Made by a program: the position numbers and the translations under genes. Shown here piece after piece: positions 28,918 to 35,339 of a DNA stretch of 60,922 nt. The notes under the pieces are model-generated. The model saw only the letters and a program-made list of their open reading frames with translations, ran no database searches and was not told the origin of the DNA. This stretch comes from a virus, in the IMG/VR virus record IMGVR_UViG_3300031521_000065, positions 1 to 60,922 of that record. One strand, given 5' to 3'. Position 1 is the stretch's first letter, and each line of letters starts with the position of its first letter.

Positions 28918-30765
28918 TTAAATTGGTGTTATACCTAGGGCATCTGCCCATTCGTTAATGTCAAATTCTGTACTACTCATATTTTTTGCATACTTGTTTT
29001 CTAGTAATGTACCAATGTAATTACCATAAGCTAAAGCGACAATACTATCTTTTGTACCAGAACGTGGTTCAATTAATTTAAGTAAACCATTATTCCACAC
29101 ATGAGATAGATTAATTGCTTCAAATATAAGTGATGCTGTTTCAATATACGGTAGTTTATGCAACATTCTTTCTGTACTAGTTAATTGCATCCACCATTTT
29201 GCACTGCTACCATCGGTTACAATTTGTTCAAGTTCTATTTCATCTATTAAGAATCTAATTTCATTATTTCTTAATCGTCTTTGTAGTTCTTGCCAAATAT
29301 TACTGTTTTGCTCTGCTGTTGCTGTAATAGGTATGATACATGGTATCGCATTTGGGTCAACTGTTCGTTGAACTAAATCATCTATTTTATTAGATGCTAC
29401 AATATTAAGTTCCATATCTTTTACAACTGTAAACCCACGCTTGTTCCAATATCTTCCGCTACGAACTGGATGAATATATTCTTTGGTGATATCATTATAC
29501 ATAACTTCTCCACCATTACGCAAGTCCATAACAATGTAATCGGCTTGATAATCTTGAAATAATTCTCTTATTCGTAATTGTGCCCTATCGGTTTCAGAGC
29601 CAGCGTGCTTCTCTGTATAATCTACGTTCCTCATAAATATATCATCGTGAGGATGAAATGATAAACAATGAATAACGGTATTATCGTTTGCCGTTCCACC
29701 AGTTTGTGTGGCGAAAGCAAAGTCTATTGCTAACATGCGTATTTCGTGTTCTTTCTTTTTAACATTTTTTAAATCTATTTGACCCATAAATTCATCTTCT
29801 GTAGGTGGTCTAAAGGCGTGACGTAAAATTTGATTACGCTTAAATTGCTCAAGAGTATAATAAGCATCTTCAGATTCTCCGATGACTTCATTTAAATATT
29901 CAATCTTAAAGTTTGTTTCGGACATATTTCCACGTTGTTTAAAATATTCTGCTTTTGATTTTAGATTATGTAACATAGCGAGATATATATCTCCAGCAAA
30001 AAAGTTATGTTTAACATTTTTATTATTAAATGTTTCTGTAACCGTTTGTTTAAGCAAAGTCCATAGCCAATCCGTTTTATATCCACTACTAGATATGTAA
30101 CACGACATAGCTTCTTCTACATACATGGGATTATCTCTATATTCTGGTTTAGTTGTAAACAAACTTCTTCTTGTTTCAAGCATACCCTCAAATATAGATT
30201 CGAGAGCACCTCTTTTTAACAATCTAAATTCATCATAAATAATAAGCGAAGCCCTGTGCCCTCTTGAAGAATCGATTGGTGGTAAAACTAATATTTCACT
30301 ATCATTGAATAAAAATTTAACAGAAATTTGTTCTGAATCGTATTTAAATTTTATTTGACCATGGTCATATAAATAACCAAGTATAGGAGATAAACCTTTG
30401 CAGAGTTCTTTTTCTATTTTTTCTACAATGATTTTACCTTGACTTATTGTTGTACTTACTATTACCACTTTATATCTTGGATATATCATACATCTTGCGG
30501 TTGCAAAGACGGCAAGTAGAAAGCTCTTAGATATTCCCCTACTTGCAATACAAACAAACACCATAGATAAATTCATTAAATATAACATAATATGTTGAAA
30601 TGGATATAAATTTATTTTTAATCCTTCAGAACAATATAAATTTATGTTTCTACGATAAAAAGTAGTCCATTTTTTTATTTGTTCTTTTTCTTTTTCTTCC
30701 GAAATACGTTTAGGTCTATTAGATTCTTTTTTCTTCCTACGAGATATTAATGTATTTAATTCCAT
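28918..30765 (-). CDS. terL: terminase large subunit
   Basis: 615 residues. The ATPase shows an SRGISKS P-loop at about 75-81 (a phage-type variant of Walker A) and Walker B IIYDEF with D178-E179. The RNase H-like nuclease has D348 in MLAIDFA, D414 in IVMDLRNGG and a late Asp near 582 (GTKDSIVALAYG). The enzyme cuts concatemers and pumps DNA through the portal. The gene follows a zinc-finger protein gene by 8 nt and precedes the portal gene. Its ribosome site (TAGGT) is weak and overlaps the previous stop, suggesting translational coupling. Confidence 0.96.
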   Translation of the reverse strand: MELNTLISRRKKKESNRPKRISEEKEKEQIKKWTTFYRRNINLYCSEGLKINLYPFQHIMLYLMNLSMVFVCIASRGISKSFLLAVFATARCMIYPRYKVVIVSTTISQGKIIVEKIEKELCKGLSPILGYLYDHGQIKFKYDSEQISVKFLFNDSEILVLPPIDSSRGHRASLIIYDEFRLLKRGALESIFEGMLETRRSLFTTKPEYRDNPMYVEEAMSCYISSSGYKTDWLWTLLKQTVTETFNNKNVKHNFFAGDIYLAMLHNLKSKAEYFKQRGNMSETNFKIEYLNEVIGESEDAYYTLEQFKRNQILRHAFRPPTEDEFMGQIDLKNVKKKEHEIRMLAIDFAFATQTGGTANDNTVIHCLSFHPHDDIFMRNVDYTEKHAGSETDRAQLRIRELFQDYQADYIVMDLRNGGEVMYNDITKEYIHPVRSGRYWNKRGFTVVKDMELNIVASNKIDDLVQRTVDPNAIPCIIPITATAEQNSNIWQELQRRLRNNEIRFLIDEIELEQIVTDGSSAKWWMQLTSTERMLHKLPYIETASLIFEAINLSHVWNNGLLKLIEPRSGTKDSIVALAYGNYIGTLLENKYAKNMSSTEFDINEWADALGITPI

Positions 30766-30773
30766 ATTGTTAC

Positions 30774-31655
30774 CTATTCATTTCTCGTAATTTTAGGATA
30801 ATCTTTTGTGCCAGCAATTAAATTTTTTAGTGCTCGTAAAATATTTTTATCCCAATAATCGCCAATACCACAATAATCTTCATATAACTGTTTTTGGTCA
30901 TATAATTCTGCGGGTTCTGTTTCTTCAATTTGTGCTATACGAGTTTCCATCATTCTTTCAACTAGAGATTTATCACTATTTGAAAATTGGTCTATTTTAA
31001 GTTTTGACATTAAAGCCAAAATCATTGTTTGTTCTTCTTTTGTACTTTCATTGTTTTTTTCTTTTTCTCTTTTGGTTAACTCAACTAAACATAATTGTCT
31101 ATATAATGTTTCTTGTGCTGGCGAAAGAGCAATATTTTCTGTATAAATATCATATTTATATTCTAAAAATTCGTATTCGTCTTGTTCGTGTTTGCCCCAA
31201 TCTAATTCAAATCGCTCTGAATCCATTTTTAAAACACTTTCATCTTTTTTCAAACCCTTAACTTCACTAAAATCTTTATCTGTATCAGCAAAAGTTTTCC
31301 ATCTGATTTTCTGTGCTCTTTTAAGTGAAAGACATGTAACATAACTTCCAAGATAATTAAATCCTGACGATGGAGGAGTTTTTAAATTTTGTATTTTAGT
31401 GTAAAACATATCATATGCATCTTTAATGAACGGAATACCAATTTCAGCACATGAAGCCCAAAGAGCCGATTCCATACAACCAGTTTGTTTTAAATATGCT
31501 TGCGATATTTCTTTACTACATTCTTTACAATATGGCACAACTTCAGTAGCGTGCCAAGGATTAATAGATTTGTAAAAATTATCTATCTCATATGTTCTAC
31601 CACAACCGATACAATATGATTCGGTTGGCTTTTTAATTTTATCAATACGAGCCAT
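30774..31655 (-). CDS. zinc-finger protein, candidate small terminase subunit
   Basis: 293 residues. A CxxC-(24)-CxxC zinc knuckle at C15, C18, C43 and C46 begins the protein; helical segments follow, with an acidic-charged region around 195-215. It is the first gene of the virion run and lies 8 nt before terL, the usual place of the DNA-recognising small terminase. It is long for that family, so a zinc-finger packaging factor or HNH-like accessory is the alternative. AAAGGAAA precedes the ATG. Confidence 0.55.
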   Translation of the reverse strand: MARIDKIKKPTESYCIGCGRTYEIDNFYKSINPWHATEVVPYCKECSKEISQAYLKQTGCMESALWASCAEIGIPFIKDAYDMFYTKIQNLKTPPSSGFNYLGSYVTCLSLKRAQKIRWKTFADTDKDFSEVKGLKKDESVLKMDSERFELDWGKHEQDEYEFLEYKYDIYTENIALSPAQETLYRQLCLVELTKREKEKNNESTKEEQTMILALMSKLKIDQFSNSDKSLVERMMETRIAQIEETEPAELYDQKQLYEDYCGIGDYWDKNILRALKNLIAGTKDYPKITRNE

Positions 31656-31702
31656 ATTATTTTCCTTTCTTTCCTTACCGTTAGGTAAATTTTGGATAAC
31701 TA

Positions 31703-31731
31703 AAAAAGCAATCTGTTTAGATTGCTTTTAA
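31703..31731 (-). terminator. rho-independent terminator ending the tRNA transcript
   Basis: An 11-bp stem (AAAAGCAATCT / AGATTGCTTTT) with a 4-nt loop, followed on the leftward strand by a T6 run. It separates the tRNA array from the virion genes. Confidence 0.85.
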
Positions 31732-31764
31732 TATGTGCAACTGTTATAGTTGCTATGTAAATTT

Positions 31765-31852
31765 TGGCAGACAGGATGGGATTCGAACCCATGCGGCTGT
31801 TACACCCTAACTGGTTAGCAACCAGTCCTCTTTACCGTTTGAGTACCTATCT
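31765..31852 (-). tRNA. tRNA-Ser(GCU)
   Basis: 88 nt. Acceptor AGATAGG pairs with CCTGTCT, discriminator G, CCA encoded. Anticodon GCT (complement of 31817-31819) in an ACTGG/CCAGT stem. A long variable arm fits the class II serine tRNA. T loop is normal (TTCGAAT). Confidence 0.93.
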
Positions 31853-31857
31853 ATGTT

Positions 31858-31975
31858 TGGGAACAAGTGGATTCGAACCACTACTACTGGATTAAAATTC
31901 CATTTTTTTTGTAATTGCTGTGAGTATCATTATCATAATACGTTTAAAAGCGTTCTACCGTTAAACTATATTCCC
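31858..31975 (-). tRNA. tRNA-Lys(UUU) interrupted by a 47-nt insert
   Basis: 118 nt. The two halves fit a complete tRNA: acceptor GGGAATA with TGTTCCC, D stem GTTT/GAAC, anticodon arm with loop ATTTTAA (anticodon TTT), T arm AGTGG-TTCGAAT-CCACT. But 47 AT-rich nt (complement of 31903-31949) sit between positions 27 and 28 of the anticodon stem. Removing them gives a 71-nt tRNA with an intact 5-bp stem. CCA is not encoded. It is too short for a group I intron; a pseudogene or an unknown processing event are the alternatives. An intact tRNA-Lys(UUU) exists at 32323-32400. Confidence 0.7.
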
Positions 31976-31983
31976 ATGTATTG

Positions 31984-32073
31984 TGGAAGAGAGTGTGGGA
32001 TTTGAACCCACGATTCCTTGCGGAATTCCAGTTTTCAAGACTGGTGTAATCAACCATGCTCTACCAACTCTCC
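31984..32073 (-). tRNA. tRNA-Ser(UGA)
   Basis: 90 nt, class II. Anticodon stem CCAGT/ACTGG with loop CTTGAAA gives anticodon TGA. Acceptor GGAGAGT/ACTCTCT contains a G-T first pair; discriminator T is unusual for serine. CCA encoded. Confidence 0.9.
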
Positions 32074-32076
32074 ATA

Positions 32077-32150
32077 TGGTGCAAGAACATGGAATCGAAC
32101 CATGACTATAAGTTTGTAAGACTTACGCACTCCCTTTATACTATTCCTAC
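32077..32150 (-). tRNA. tRNA-Val(UAC)
   Basis: 74 nt. Acceptor GTAGGAA pairs with TTCTTGC (two wobble pairs), anticodon stem TAAGT/ACTTA with loop CTTACAA, anticodon TAC. Discriminator A, CCA encoded. Confidence 0.93.
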
Positions 32151-32158
32151 ACATTATT

Positions 32159-32233
32159 TGGTATGGGAACATGGAATCGAACCATGATTACAAGCGTATC
32201 AGACTTGGGCACTAACCGTTGTACTACTCCCAT
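32159..32233 (-). tRNA. tRNA-Ile(GAU)
   Basis: 75 nt. Acceptor ATGGGAG with TTCCCAT, anticodon stem CAAGT/GCTTG and loop CTGATAC give anticodon GAT. Discriminator A, CCA encoded. Confidence 0.93.
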
Positions 32234-32243
32234 ATATTTTTTT

Positions 32244-32317
32244 TGGCATACCTACTAGGAGTCGAACCCAGATTGGTGGGTTTGGAAGCCACTGCTCTAC
32301 CATTGAACTATAGATAT
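32244..32317 (-). tRNA. tRNA-Trp(CCA)
   Basis: 74 nt. Acceptor ATATCTA with TAGGTAT, D stem GTTC/GAGC. Counting from the D arm places loop TTCCAAA, anticodon CCA, in a GTGGC/CCCAC stem with one C-C mismatch at the loop end. Discriminator G supports tryptophan. Reading the loop one base earlier would give TCC (Gly), but that stem pairs worse. Confidence 0.8.
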
Positions 32318-32322
32318 AAATT

Positions 32323-32400
32323 TGGTGACTCATATGGGATTTAAACCCAGACCAACTTGATTAAAAGTCAAGTGCATTATTCCAATTGTGCTAATAAGCC
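32323..32400 (-). tRNA. tRNA-Lys(UUU)
   Basis: 78 nt, uninterrupted. Acceptor GGCTTAT/ATGAGTC, anticodon stem CTTGA/TCAAG with loop CTTTTAA (TTT). The T loop reads TTTAAAT, lacking the usual C56. Discriminator A, CCA encoded. It probably covers the codons of the interrupted tRNA-Lys copy. Confidence 0.9.
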
Positions 32401-32406
32401 TTGTTA

Positions 32407-32483
32407 TGGTGAAGCATCTGGGGGTCGAACCCAGAATCGTGTGATTAGAAATCACATGCAGTAATCCTTTGTGCTAATGCTTC
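32407..32483 (-). tRNA. tRNA-Arg(UCU)
   Basis: 77 nt. Perfect acceptor GAAGCAT/ATGCTTC, anticodon stem TGTGA/TCACA with loop TTTCTAA, anticodon TCT. Discriminator A, CCA encoded. It reads AGA/AGG, frequent codons in AT-rich phages. Confidence 0.94.
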
Positions 32484-32499
32484 ATATGTAATTTATCCA

Positions 32500-32546
32500 T
32501 ATTTTCACCAGTAAATCGCATAAAATACGATTATGTGGTGAAAATA
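32500..32546 (-). other. long two-tier hairpin inside the tRNA array
   Basis: Outer 11-bp stem TATTTTCACCA / TGGTGAAAATA and inner stem AATCG/CGATT around a 9-nt loop, in the spacer between tRNA-Asn and tRNA-Arg. No U-run follows. Likely an RNA processing site of the tRNA precursor, or an operator in DNA form. Confidence 0.5.
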
Positions 32547-32555
32547 AGGCATTTT

Positions 32556-32631
32556 TGGCGGGGATAGTAGGACTTGAACCTACGACCATTTGCTTAACAG
32601 GCAACCGCTCTACCGACTGGGCTATATCCCC
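32556..32631 (-). tRNA. tRNA-Asn(GUU)
   Basis: 76 nt, canonical. Acceptor GGGGATA/TATCCCC, anticodon stem with TTGC/GCAA around loop CTGTTAA (GTT), discriminator G, CCA encoded. Confidence 0.96.
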
Positions 32632-32634
32632 TTA

Positions 32635-32710
32635 TGGTGTACAGAGAAGGTTTCGAACCTTCATTTATGGGGCTTCAACCCACCGCATAGACCGACTTTG
32701 CTATCTGTAC
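32635..32710 (-). tRNA. tRNA-Phe(GAA)
   Basis: 76 nt. Acceptor GTACAGA/TCTGTAC, anticodon stem GTGGG/CCCAT with loop TTGAAGC (GAA), T loop TTCGAAA, discriminator A, CCA encoded. Confidence 0.94.
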
Positions 32711-32714
32711 ATAT

Positions 32715-32789
32715 TGGCAAGCACGCTTGGATTCGAACCAAGGTTAACAGATTCAAAGTCTGTTGAGATAACCGCTACTCCACATGCCT
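32715..32789 (-). tRNA. tRNA-Gln(UUG)
   Basis: 75 nt. Acceptor AGGCATG/CGTGCTT, anticodon stem ACAGA/TCTGT with loop CTTTGAA (TTG), T arm CTTGG-TTCGAAT-CCAAG, discriminator G, CCA encoded. Confidence 0.95.
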
Positions 32790-32806
32790 ACATATAAAAT
32801 TAAAAT

Positions 32807-32892
32807 TGGTACATGTGGTAGGACTCGCACCTACGATGTCTCTATGTAACGGATTTACAGTCCGCTGCCTTCGCTTCTCGACACACACATGT
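32807..32892 (-). tRNA. tRNA-Tyr(GUA)
   Basis: 86 nt with a long variable arm, as expected for bacterial tyrosine tRNA. Acceptor ACATGTG/CACATGT, anticodon stem CGGA/TCCG with loop CTGTAAA (GTA), discriminator A, CCA encoded. The T loop TGCGAGT is unusual (normally TTC). Confidence 0.92.
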
Positions 32893-32900
32893 ATATAAAT

Positions 32901-32976
32901 TGGAGATTGGAATGGGATTCGAACCCATGTATTAGGAGTTGCAGTCCTACGCCAGACCTGACTTGGCTATCCAACC
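32901..32976 (-). tRNA. tRNA-Cys(GCA)
   Basis: 76 nt. Acceptor GGTTGGA/TCCAATC, anticodon stem TAGGA/TCCTA with loop CTGCAAC (GCA), discriminator T as usual for cysteine, CCA encoded. Confidence 0.95.
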
Positions 32977-32986
32977 ATATTAATTT

Positions 32987-33060
32987 TGGAGGGAGCGTAA
33001 GGAATCGAACCTTAATACATAGAGCCACAATCTATTGCCTTACCATTAGGCTACACACCC
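32987..33060 (-). tRNA. tRNA-His(GUG)
   Basis: 74 nt. Anticodon stem ATAGA/TCTAT with loop TTGTGGC (GTG). Acceptor GGGTGTG/CGCTCCC has a T-T mismatch at pair 4, and the discriminator is T rather than C, so histidine identity elements are weakened. CCA encoded. Confidence 0.85.
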
Positions 33061-33065
33061 ATATT

Positions 33066-33141
33066 TGGTAGCACAGGGGGGATTTGAACCCTCACTGAAT
33101 GGCTTCTAAGACCACTATCTCTGCCGTTGGATTACTGTGCC
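33066..33141 (-). tRNA. tRNA-Leu(UAG), short variable arm
   Basis: 76 nt. Acceptor GGCACAG/CTGTGCT, anticodon stem GTGGT/GCCAT with loop CTTAGAA (TAG, reads CUA). Discriminator A fits leucine, but the variable region is only about 5 nt, whereas bacterial tRNA-Leu normally has a long arm. CCA encoded. Charging efficiency is uncertain. Confidence 0.78.
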
Positions 33142-33151
33142 ATATTTTTTT

Positions 33152-33207
33152 TGGTATAGGGTACGGGGATTGAAAGCCCAGCGTGTTAACCACTCCACTA
33201 ACCCTAC
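33152..33207 (-). pseudogene. tRNA remnant, probably tRNA-Glu(UUC) with an internal deletion
   Basis: Only 56 nt including encoded CCA. The acceptor is complete (GTAGGGT with ACCCTAT, discriminator A) and a D-like arm GTG/CAC is present. The rest is one arm, GGG-CTTTCAAT-CCC, that looks like the anticodon loop of tRNA-Glu (CTTTCA) joined to the end of a T arm (AATCCCC). A deletion of about 18 nt between similar TTCA/TTCGA loops would explain it. Probably not functional. Confidence 0.65.
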
Positions 33208-33217
33208 ACATTTTTTT

Positions 33218-33291
33218 TGGTGTAAATGCTGGGAATCGAACCCAGACCCCTTGGGTGGAAGCCAAGAATTCTGTCATTAAACTACAAATAC
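33218..33291 (-). tRNA. tRNA-Gly(UCC)
   Basis: 74 nt. Perfect anticodon stem CTTGG/CCAAG with loop CTTCCAC (TCC) and T arm CTGGG-TTCGATT-CCCAG. The acceptor GTATTTG/CATTTAC has two T-T mismatches and the discriminator is A, not the usual T, so function may be impaired. CCA encoded. Confidence 0.8.
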
Positions 33292-33294
33292 ATG

Positions 33295-33368
33295 TGGAGC
33301 ACCCAGAAAAATTCGAATTTCCATCCGCTGATTACAAGTCAGCCATTCTACCGTTGAACTATAGGTGC
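33295..33368 (-). tRNA. tRNA-Thr(UGU)
   Basis: 74 nt. Acceptor GCACCTA/TGGGTGC, anticodon stem GCTGA/TCAGC with loop CTTGTAA (TGT), T arm GGAAA-TTCGAAT-TTTTC, CCA encoded. Confidence 0.93.
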
Positions 33369-33373
33369 AAATT

Positions 33374-33397
33374 AAATGCTATAAAATTATAGCATTT
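33374..33397. terminator. stem-loop between endonuclease gene and tRNA array
   Basis: 11-bp stem AAATGCTATAA / TTATAGCATTT with a 2-nt centre. On the + strand it is followed by GTTTTTTTT; on the leftward strand by AATTT. It lies just after the GIY-YIG gene stop and before tRNA-Thr, so it may partly end leftward transcription. Confidence 0.6.
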
Positions 33398-33404
33398 GTT
33401 TTTT

Positions 33405-34052
33405 TTATAAAAATTTCCATTCATGTCCATAAGCAAACTTGCGTTTGCCATTACAAACTTCTGATATATGACTTCTCATACCAAAGAAATTACCATGTGA
33501 AAATCCATTTTCTTTACAATATATTGATGCTTGTTGCATCGAATCAAATATTTTTTGAGTTTTATCTTCTTGATTTATACCAATTATAGCACGACATTGG
33601 GATTTATGAAATACATCATAATCTTCTAACATATGTGTAAACCCTGCTTGTTTTTTTAATTTAATAACAATATCAAGACAACATCCAAAGTGTTCTGCTA
33701 CTTTTCGCATAGAGGTTTCTGTTTGCATATAATTAATTATCTCTTGGTGGTTAAATATTTGTTTACCCGCACCACCATGTGTCATATTATAACCGCAATG
33801 CGTACTATCATAAAATGAAATCCAATATATTTCTTTTTCAAATCTTATATCATCATTACATTCTTCAATGATTTCATGTGTAAAATTTTCTACACCATAT
33901 TTATTAAAGGCATGATATAGTGGTCTGTTTATTGCTCTTTTATTATTTCTTTCTTTAAAATGATAAATCATTATTTGTTCTATGGTGTTTGTTGTAGCAC
34001 CGATATACATTTTGCCATTTTTAATATTTGTAATTTTATAAATGTACGCCAT
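33405..34052 (-). CDS. GIY-YIG homing endonuclease (active-site Arg missing)
   Basis: 215 residues from the ATG of MAYIYKITN, with AGGGG about 10 nt upstream; a longer in-frame version would run through tRNA-Met. N-terminal GIY-YIG core: YIYKITN at 3-9, MYIGATT at 15-21, H31, and FEKEIYWI containing the metal-binding Glu. No Arg occurs between G18 and R35, where active enzymes carry the catalytic Arg (I-TevI R27). Residues about 120-215 look like NUMOD1/IENR-type DNA-binding repeats. The gene lies as a mobile insert inside the tRNA array. Probably a free-standing homing enzyme, possibly inactive. Confidence 0.88.
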   Translation of the reverse strand: MAYIYKITNIKNGKMYIGATTNTIEQIMIYHFKERNNKRAINRPLYHAFNKYGVENFTHEIIEECNDDIRFEKEIYWISFYDSTHCGYNMTHGGAGKQIFNHQEIINYMQTETSMRKVAEHFGCCLDIVIKLKKQAGFTHMLEDYDVFHKSQCRAIIGINQEDKTQKIFDSMQQASIYCKENGFSHGNFFGMRSHISEVCNGKRKFAYGHEWKFL

Positions 34053-34087
34053 AACTAAATGACCCCTTTCTATATAATGTAATTTAT

Positions 34088-34159
34088 TGCGGAAGGCGTG
34101 GATTTGAACCACGAACACAAGGTTATGAGCCTTGCAAGTTGCCAATTACTATACCCCGC
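34088..34159 (-). tRNA. tRNA-Met(CAU), imperfect acceptor
   Basis: 72 nt. Anticodon stem CAAGG/CCTTG with loop CTCATAA (CAT) and T arm CGTGG-TTCAAAT-CCACG are good. The acceptor GCGGGG would match CCCCGC if a TT in CCTTCCGC were removed, so the stem is distorted. CCA is not encoded. The loop and acceptor resemble initiator-type tRNA, but the evidence is not enough to decide. Confidence 0.75.
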
Positions 34160-34520
34160 ATCGGATGGCATTTATCGTATCGCCAAACTAGGAACATTTT
34201 GTACTTCGAATTATCCTTGCTATATCCATACATATGTTGGGAGATGATTTTTACAGTTGTCCATCACAACGACAAATACATGTCCACCGTTCCCAATCGG
34301 CATTTTGTTCAAAAGGCTATGCGTATTTATGTATCGTTGAGTGACCCGCATAGTACGATTATCGTTTCCATTTTCTGGCTGGAAGCACCATTTTTTAGAT
34401 ATCACTCCGCTCGTGAGCAATCTTCTTTGTAGCGATTCTATACGCTTAAATACGAGATTTCTCTCGCTCGTTTGGAATATTAGGAACAGGCTTATCCACG
34501 CCTTCCAACGATTTTTTTTT
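34160..34520. other. intergenic stretch without recognisable gene
   Basis: No ORF with a ribosome site and no complete tRNA was found. A 13-bp sequence at 34494-34506 (ATCCACGCCTTCC) is the inverted copy of the 3' part of tRNA-Met at 34091-34103, which suggests rearranged tRNA remnants. Confidence 0.4.
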
Positions 34521-34523
34521 ATT

Positions 34524-34597
34524 TGGCGACAAATGTGATAGTTGAAATCACATCACTCGATAGACAGTCGAGTATAATACCGTTATACTAATTTGCC
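34524..34597 (-). tRNA. tRNA-Asp(GUC)
   Basis: 74 nt. Acceptor GGCAAAT/ATTTGTC, anticodon stem CTCGA/TCGAG with loop CTGTCTA (GTC), T arm GTGAT-TTCAACT-ATCAC, discriminator G as required for aspartate, CCA encoded. Confidence 0.93.
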
Positions 34598-35001
34598 ACA
34601 ATGGGATAGGTTAGACAAACCTCCGATTAAGTAACCATATATACATATACAGCGACATAACTAAAGCCATCATAATCTATCTAACGAATCCTATTTATTT
34701 TGATACATCCCCTTGCGGAATAACTCTAGTGAGTATCGCACCGTTGGACTTACATTCCATGTTTGCAACCAGTGAAATGCCAATCTGTTCTATCGCTAAA
34801 AAGCAATTCTACAGTATTTTACAATCTTTAAATATCCGTTACCATCTTTTCAAATAGCACAGAGCAAACTAGATTGTTGCAGTTTTCGTTTTTTAACTTT
34901 CAAACCCACCACTTATTAGTCGCATATGGGTCAGCGACATTATTTGCGAACCGAATTATTTATTAGTCGCACCATCGGCAAGCGACAAACTTACTTATAA
35001 A
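34598..35001. other. intergenic stretch with tRNA-like fragments and two repeated hairpins
   Basis: No protein gene is supported. On the leftward strand there is an orphan anticodon-like arm with a GTC loop (AGGTTTGTCTAACCT at about 34610-34624), an orphan arm with a GTA loop near 34770 (TGGAATGTAAGTCCA), and two copies of a hairpin GTCGC-(10 or 11 nt)-GCGAC followed by TAATAA at 34919-34938 and 34966-34986. Probably eroded tRNA genes plus small structured elements. Confidence 0.4.
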
Positions 35002-35094
35002 GTTGGCTAATGGACTTGCACCACTACACGTCACCACGACCTAGTATAAATACATCGGATAGATTCGAACTATCTCTGCTACTCATAGACCAAC
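35002..35094 (-). pseudogene. tRNA-like sequence, possible class II tRNA remnant
   Basis: 93 nt. Ends GTTGGTC and AGCCAAC can pair (6 of 7), an arm AGTGG-TGCAAGT-CCATT resembles the T arm, and a perfect stem GATAG/CTATC closes a TTCGAAT loop that would give anticodon CGA (Ser). The D arm is too short and the variable region too long, and CCA is absent. Most likely a decayed or chimeric tRNA. Confidence 0.35.
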
Positions 35095-35230
35095 ATATAA
35101 ACACGCACTTCTAACAAAATTACCAACAACTCAATGCGTTCCAGTTGATTTTTTTACTGACCCAAATTGGTACTCCTTTCGTTTACACCGCATCATATCA
35201 CACAACGATGTTACGAATATATTTATTAAA

Positions 35231-35333
35231 ATAAGTTAAGACAGGCGAGGAAGGTGGTGATTATATAAGGGGTGAAATTTGACTAAAATCGTTCTTTAAA
35301 ATCTTTATCAATATTCGCCTGTCTTTAACTTAT
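35231..35333 (-). ncRNA. candidate structured small RNA with C-rich, anti-Shine-Dalgarno-like loops
   Basis: A transcript started from the promoter at 35340-35369 would begin near 35333, exactly at one arm of an 18-19-bp inverted repeat (35315-35333 and 35231-35248, one bulge). This closes a 103-nt RNA. Inside, the RNA reads AUCACCACCUUCCU (complement of 35248-35261), close to the anti-SD tail of 16S rRNA (AUCACCUCCUUUCU), and UUUCACCCCUU (complement of 35267-35277). After the stem comes UUUUAAUAAAU, a weak U-rich end. It may be an independent sRNA of the C-rich RsaE/RoxS style or the 5' leader of the tRNA transcript. Confidence 0.55.
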
Positions 35334-35339
35334 ATTATT

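Noticed and set aside
31858-31975. Reading the first TTTTAA of the interrupted tRNA as an anticodon loop (ochre suppressor)
   Set aside because: No 5-bp stem can be formed around it, while removing 47 nt gives a perfect tRNA-Lys stem. All three stop codons are used normally, so no recoding is implied.
32555-33392. Three + strand ORFs with GLEPTT- and WDSNP-like peptides
   Set aside because: These are the well-known false peptides obtained by translating the complement of tRNA genes.
34220-34420. 66-residue leftward ORF between tRNA-Met and tRNA-Asp
   Set aside because: No ribosome site and no recognisable pattern; the stretch looks like rearranged tRNA debris.
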